This document shows positions 60,801 to 64,000 of a stretch of 64,000 nucleotides of DNA, piece by piece. The DNA is taken from NCBI RefSeq assembly GCF_008831285.2, contig NC_045141.1:13132106-13196105 (forward strand), given 5' to 3'. The stretch comes from Nymphaea colorata (taxonomy: Eukaryota; Streptophyta; Magnoliopsida; Nymphaeales; Nymphaeaceae). Numbering within the stretch: position 1 is the stretch's first letter; each line of letters starts with the position of its first letter. Position numbers and translations under genes: made by a program. The notes under the pieces are model-generated. The model was given only the letters and a program-made list of their open reading frames with translations. It was not told the origin of the DNA and searched no databases.

Positions 60801-62229
60801 TCCTCCGTCCTTCCCTTCTTCCTCCTCCCTCCTTCCTTCCTCCTCCCTCCTTCCCTTCTTCTTTCCTCCCTCCTCCTCCCTCCTTCCATTCTGTGCATGA
60901 ACCTGTAACATGCAAATGGGAAAAATATGCACATAGAGAACCGACACTGCCATGAACAAGCATGCGTATCCCACATCAAAAAGAGCCTCCAAAACAGGAT
61001 ACAATCTGAAGTTGCAGCACAGAGAAGAGGGAACGAGAGAGAGAGAGAGAGAGAGAGTGTGTGAATCTACAAAGCATCTCCAACGACTGGTGCCGCTTGA
61101 TGAACTCTGCAAGAGGCGTCCGTTTCCAACGAAGGTCGCAGAGGAAGAAGGGAGGCGGAGAGCGAGAAAGGAAGAACGGTGCAAGAGGCGTCCGTTTCCA
61201 GCTTCAATGGGAAAAGCCTCTGCGTGAGTTGAAAGTGAGGGCTTGAGCGAGACGACGAGCTGCCAGAGAGACGACCAGGGGAGGCGGCAGCGGCAGGAGG
61301 GAGGAAGGCGAGGCAAGCGATGTGAGCATGCCCTAACGGGCAAAAAAAAAAACTGGAAATATGTTTCCACCTCTTGTGGTGGAAACATATTTCCGGAAAT
61401 AAAATTCCGATTTCCACGTTAACGGTAAAAAAACTAATTCCGCGTTTGTTAAATTGGAATTTTTTTAAAATTTTTTATTTCTTTCGCTACAGGACTTTTC
61501 TAGGCCATCAAACGGCCCCTTAGGGAAAAATCAGGTAGACATCAGAAATTCCAACTCCACGCACCTAGGTAGCATAAAACAGAGTTTAATAAAAATTCTA
61601 AATTCTATAACATCAAATCATCAGGTCCAAAAGTTCTGAAATTTTGTGGGCGTAAAGTTGAGTTCAATACCTAACTTTGACCAAAAAATAGATAAAGATC
61701 GAGGGTGGACTTTCCTTCATTTTCCTTTCTTCTCCTTTCCCATCTCATCCCCTTCATTTTCCTTTCTTCTCCTTTCCCATCTCATCCCCTTCATTTTCCT
61801 TTCTTCTCCTTTCCCTTCTCATCCCCTTCCCTTCTCTTTATTTTCCTTTTCCTTCCTTTCCATCCATTCATTACTATCCTTCCATCCAAACAAACAGTGA
61901 GTAAAAGTTTGACAGTCTTCACATGCATGTAATTCTTGTGGGAAAGTTAGCGAATCAAGAATAACAAGATTTACACCTAAGAGAGTGATGGTAGAGCTGG
62001 TGACAAAGAAATTGAGCCACAGAGGATGGAAAGGGAATACCTGAACTGCAAGGAGATGCAAAAAGTAACCATTGAAGTTGATCATTGTGCCATCAACCAC
62101 CAGTGGCAACGAGGAATTGACAATGACTTGAACCTCACTAGCGGACATCAACTTCGAGACACCGATCCCATCGGCAGTGGCCACATCGAACCATACACCT
62201 TCATCGCAGCAATCAACGAAGGTGGTGGT
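57840..62229 (-). CDS. Unrecognised minus-strand gene or gene relic with several plausible exons
   Basis: Several minus-strand segments have coding character and good splice borders. 62229-62041 (63 codons, phase 0) has a TTCTCCTTGTTAG acceptor and a GTATTC donor and contains 'FDVATADGIGVSKLMS'. 59335-59187 contains 'LLRARFEYLLLLEYRQ' and 'GKEREHLVSHQANLPAFDQ', then GTGAGC. 58619-58548 reads 'SWWDLCQAVYEANPDIS'. A coding-like piece near 59660-59570 contains 'LKSNKEKGLLNVVRDLKNEG', and a last frame lies near 57840-57960. I do not recognise the family, and intermediate exons and the true ends are unknown. A Harbinger-like element and a related end (59999) sit between the first two segments, where they could lie in an intron or disrupt the gene. 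Confidence 0.4.
59690..59999. mobile_element. End of a second Harbinger-like element
   Basis: From GGGGAGGCGGCAGCGG (about 59766) through GCCCTAACGGGCAAAAAA, a GGTGGAAACAT/ATTTCCACC hairpin and CCATCAAACGGGCCC at 59985-59999, it parallels the right end of the 60267-61519 element. A left terminal repeat was not found, so it is probably truncated or its other end has diverged. Confidence 0.55.
60267..61519. mobile_element. 1253-bp PIF/Harbinger-like non-autonomous DNA transposon with TTA target duplication
   Basis: The left end GGGGGCGTTTGATGGCC (60267-60283) matches 16 of 17 bases of the reverse complement of GGCCATCAAACGGCCCC (61503-61519). TTA flanks both ends (60264-60266 and 61520-61522), the target duplication typical of PIF/Harbinger elements. 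The interior has a purine-rich arm (60440-60650) and a pyrimidine-rich arm (60780-60895), a (GA)n run at 61036-61055, and a repeated GTGCAAGAGGCGTCCGTTTC (near 61108 and 61180). No DDE transposase or Myb-like frame was recognised, so it would depend on a partner. The long open frames here are by-products of the biased composition. Confidence 0.8.
61714..61832 (+). repeat. 37-bp pyrimidine-rich tandem repeat (about 3 copies)
   Basis: CCTTCATTTTCCTTTCTTCT followed by CCTTTCCCATCTCATCC starts at 61714, 61751 and 61788. The copies are nearly identical. Confidence 0.93.
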
Positions 62230-62893
62230 CTAACAAGGAGAAGTGCAAGAGGAATCGGGAGAGGGATGACATGAGATATTTGGTGGTGGCTTCCAATGGC
62301 CTAGGGGCTTTGTAAATGTAGCCCTTTTTGTATATAAGAGAAGTGGATAGCATTTCCAAATTCCAAGCTGTTAATTACAACGTTCTACCCTCCGCCTTGC
62401 TGCTGTTCTTTGGCAGGTGGACTGCGGTGCGGGAGATCAGGCTCACGGTCAACCGCGACATCATGATACTGTCGTCATAGATATTCAGCCAAGCAACCTA
62501 CAAACTTAAGCAATGTATGATATGCAATTCAAAGACTATATCAGAAGGCGACACAACCAACATACCCATGAACTTGATCAGATTTTATTTATCAAAAGAA
62601 TCGAATAAATACATTGAAAAAATGAAAACCAAACAACTAAGTCAACAAAGCTCCTAAACAATCCCATTTCACAATGAAAGTGAAAAATAAACATGACAAG
62701 CACTGTGCTGCAAAATCACTAAAGCAGACAGTAAAAGAAAAAATTGAACTACCATAAAATCAAACCAACAATGGGTCAACTCAACAAAACTAAAATACTC
62801 AATCTAAACCAGAATGTGATCCTTCGGAAAACAAATCAAACCAATGACCTTCACCTATGGTGGACATGTACAATAACAAGACACGAAGAAACC
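62230..62893. other. No recognised gene
   Basis: A GC-rich patch near 62390-62470 (GGCAGGTGGACTGCGG) could be an exon edge, but no protein family was recognised. The remainder is AT-rich. Confidence 0.35.
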
Positions 62894-63159
62894 AGGTCTA
62901 AAACCATGAAGGACCCAGGGACATAAACCCCATGCATCTTCAATGGATGGAACTTTTCAAAAATGTAACAATTCAAAATCAACTAATTCTTTTAAAAATG
63001 AGATAAGAGGCTTTCCATGACAGACTAGGTCTAAAACCATGAAAGACCCAGGGACATAAATCCCATGCAGCTTAAATGGATGGAACTTTTCAAAAATGTA
63101 ACAATTCAAAATCGACTAATTCTTTTAAAAAAGAGATAAGAGGCTTTCCATGACAGACT
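62894..63159 (+). repeat. 133-bp tandem duplication
   Basis: Two copies, 62894-63026 and 63027-63159, share AGGTCTAAAACCATGAA, GACCCAGGGACATAAA, ATGGATGGAACTTTTCAAAA and GAGGCTTTCCATGACAGACT, with only a handful of substitutions. A clean head-to-tail duplication in otherwise ordinary AT-rich DNA. Confidence 0.96.
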
Positions 63160-64000
63160 CAACCCTAAGTCTGGGTTATGTTGAATACACTCAGTTAATG
63201 ATCTACTTCTCTTGAGACAGAGGAAAGGAAGGAAAATTCATCACAGTCAGCATGAATGGACTGGGTTTTGAGAAATTTCATCTATTCCATGAATGGACAA
63301 GTGGTTTCGTAATGAGAAATGGCAAAACGAGAATTGGTTAATTCATCTTACGCCTAGGAAGCCTACAAATATAACAAGAAATGTCAAGTTTTCACTTTGA
63401 AATAATTTAAAAACAATCAATTAGCTTATAAGCAAGAGTGTTTGTGTTGTGCAAATAATATGACCTTCATTTACCCATAGTACCGTACAAGCATCAAGAT
63501 TCATTTTGCATCAATGCCATCAAATCTCTAGAAGGAATGTCTTTCAATTTCCAAAATATGAACATAAAGGAATCATCCTTGGCATCTTAGGTAATAAAAA
63601 AGAGAAGCAGATATTGACCAAAAAAATCGCACATCTATGAAAGATTGTCACATTCAATTCCTGTGAGTTCAACCTTCATGTTTTTCATCTCTTGGCAGAC
63701 ACATTTCTTTTTTTTTTCATGTTTTTCCTTCTTTTCTTTCTTTCTTTTGCATTTGACTTTTTGGCTTTTTGATTTTTTTTTTTCAGGCCGACCTTCAACT
63801 TTGAGGGAATACCTCACCACCTCAAAGGCTACTATGAAGCTCCACCGCTTCGGTGGTAATGTGTAGCTTTGTGACATGTCCTACCCGTTTCAGCTTACGG
63901 GCTTCGATGAGCCAAAGGTTCATAAGTCGTTATCTTCGCGGGACAGACATATATCATCTATATGCCTACTCGGTACTCTCGATTAACGACTCAGAGGAAC
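63160..64000. other. AT-rich DNA with a possible exon near the right edge
   Basis: A long T-rich tract ends in TTTTCAG at about 63786. A short open segment follows ('TLREYLTTSKATMKLHRF') to a TAG at about 63866, which looks like an acceptor plus terminal exon. I recognise no family, and the minus strand is also open here. The last 130 bp are more GC-balanced and unassigned. Confidence 0.3.

Overview
This window is nuclear DNA of a flowering plant. Two intact protein genes carry spliceosomal GT-AG introns and match plant families closely. The rest is AT-rich intergenic DNA holding Ty1/copia relics, a LINE-type relic, MITE-like elements, simple AT and CT repeats and pieces of other genes. The species cannot be fixed from the sequence alone. 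|| Layout: 1-2448 has a copia gag relic (minus) and a DUF4283-type LINE ORF1 relic (plus). 3950-4700 has MITE-like repeats. 4791-14952 is an RNA polymerase subunit gene, RPB8/NRPB8 (plus). Its four coding exons encode 146 residues, its third intron is 5.35 kb and repeat-filled, and it probably has introns in the 5' UTR. 15.5-28.8 kb is repeat territory with a copia integrase/RT relic at 16.06-17.0 kb. 29007-32223 is an intact BAM1-type CLE-peptide receptor kinase (plus, 1008 residues, one intron inside the kinase domain). 32.2-49.3 kb is repeats, MITEs, a copia RNase H relic, two unrecognised coding-like pieces and a 3-copy minisatellite-like repeat. || 49386-50700 (minus) holds the 3' end of an NAD-malate dehydrogenase gene of plastid type and a piece of a PDR/ABCG transporter gene. 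They lie side by side in the same orientation, keep their introns, and both are broken by small indels. Next to them are two direct repeats of about 570 bp rich in CGGTGA/TCACCG motifs, like the subterminal repeats of CACTA transposons. This suggests transposon-mediated capture of gene pieces. 52.7-57.8 kb is more GC-rich, LTR-retroelement-like DNA without a recognisable RT or integrase. 57.8-62.2 kb has several spliced, coding-like segments on the minus strand from an unrecognised gene. It also contains a complete 1253-bp PIF/Harbinger-like element with 17-bp terminal inverted repeats and TTA target duplications. || The two intact genes, one for transcription and one for membrane signalling, are not functionally linked. 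No novel enzymatic system is evident. The most interesting structures are the chimeric captured-gene locus, the Harbinger-like element with its purine/pyrimidine arms, and several dispersed repeat families.
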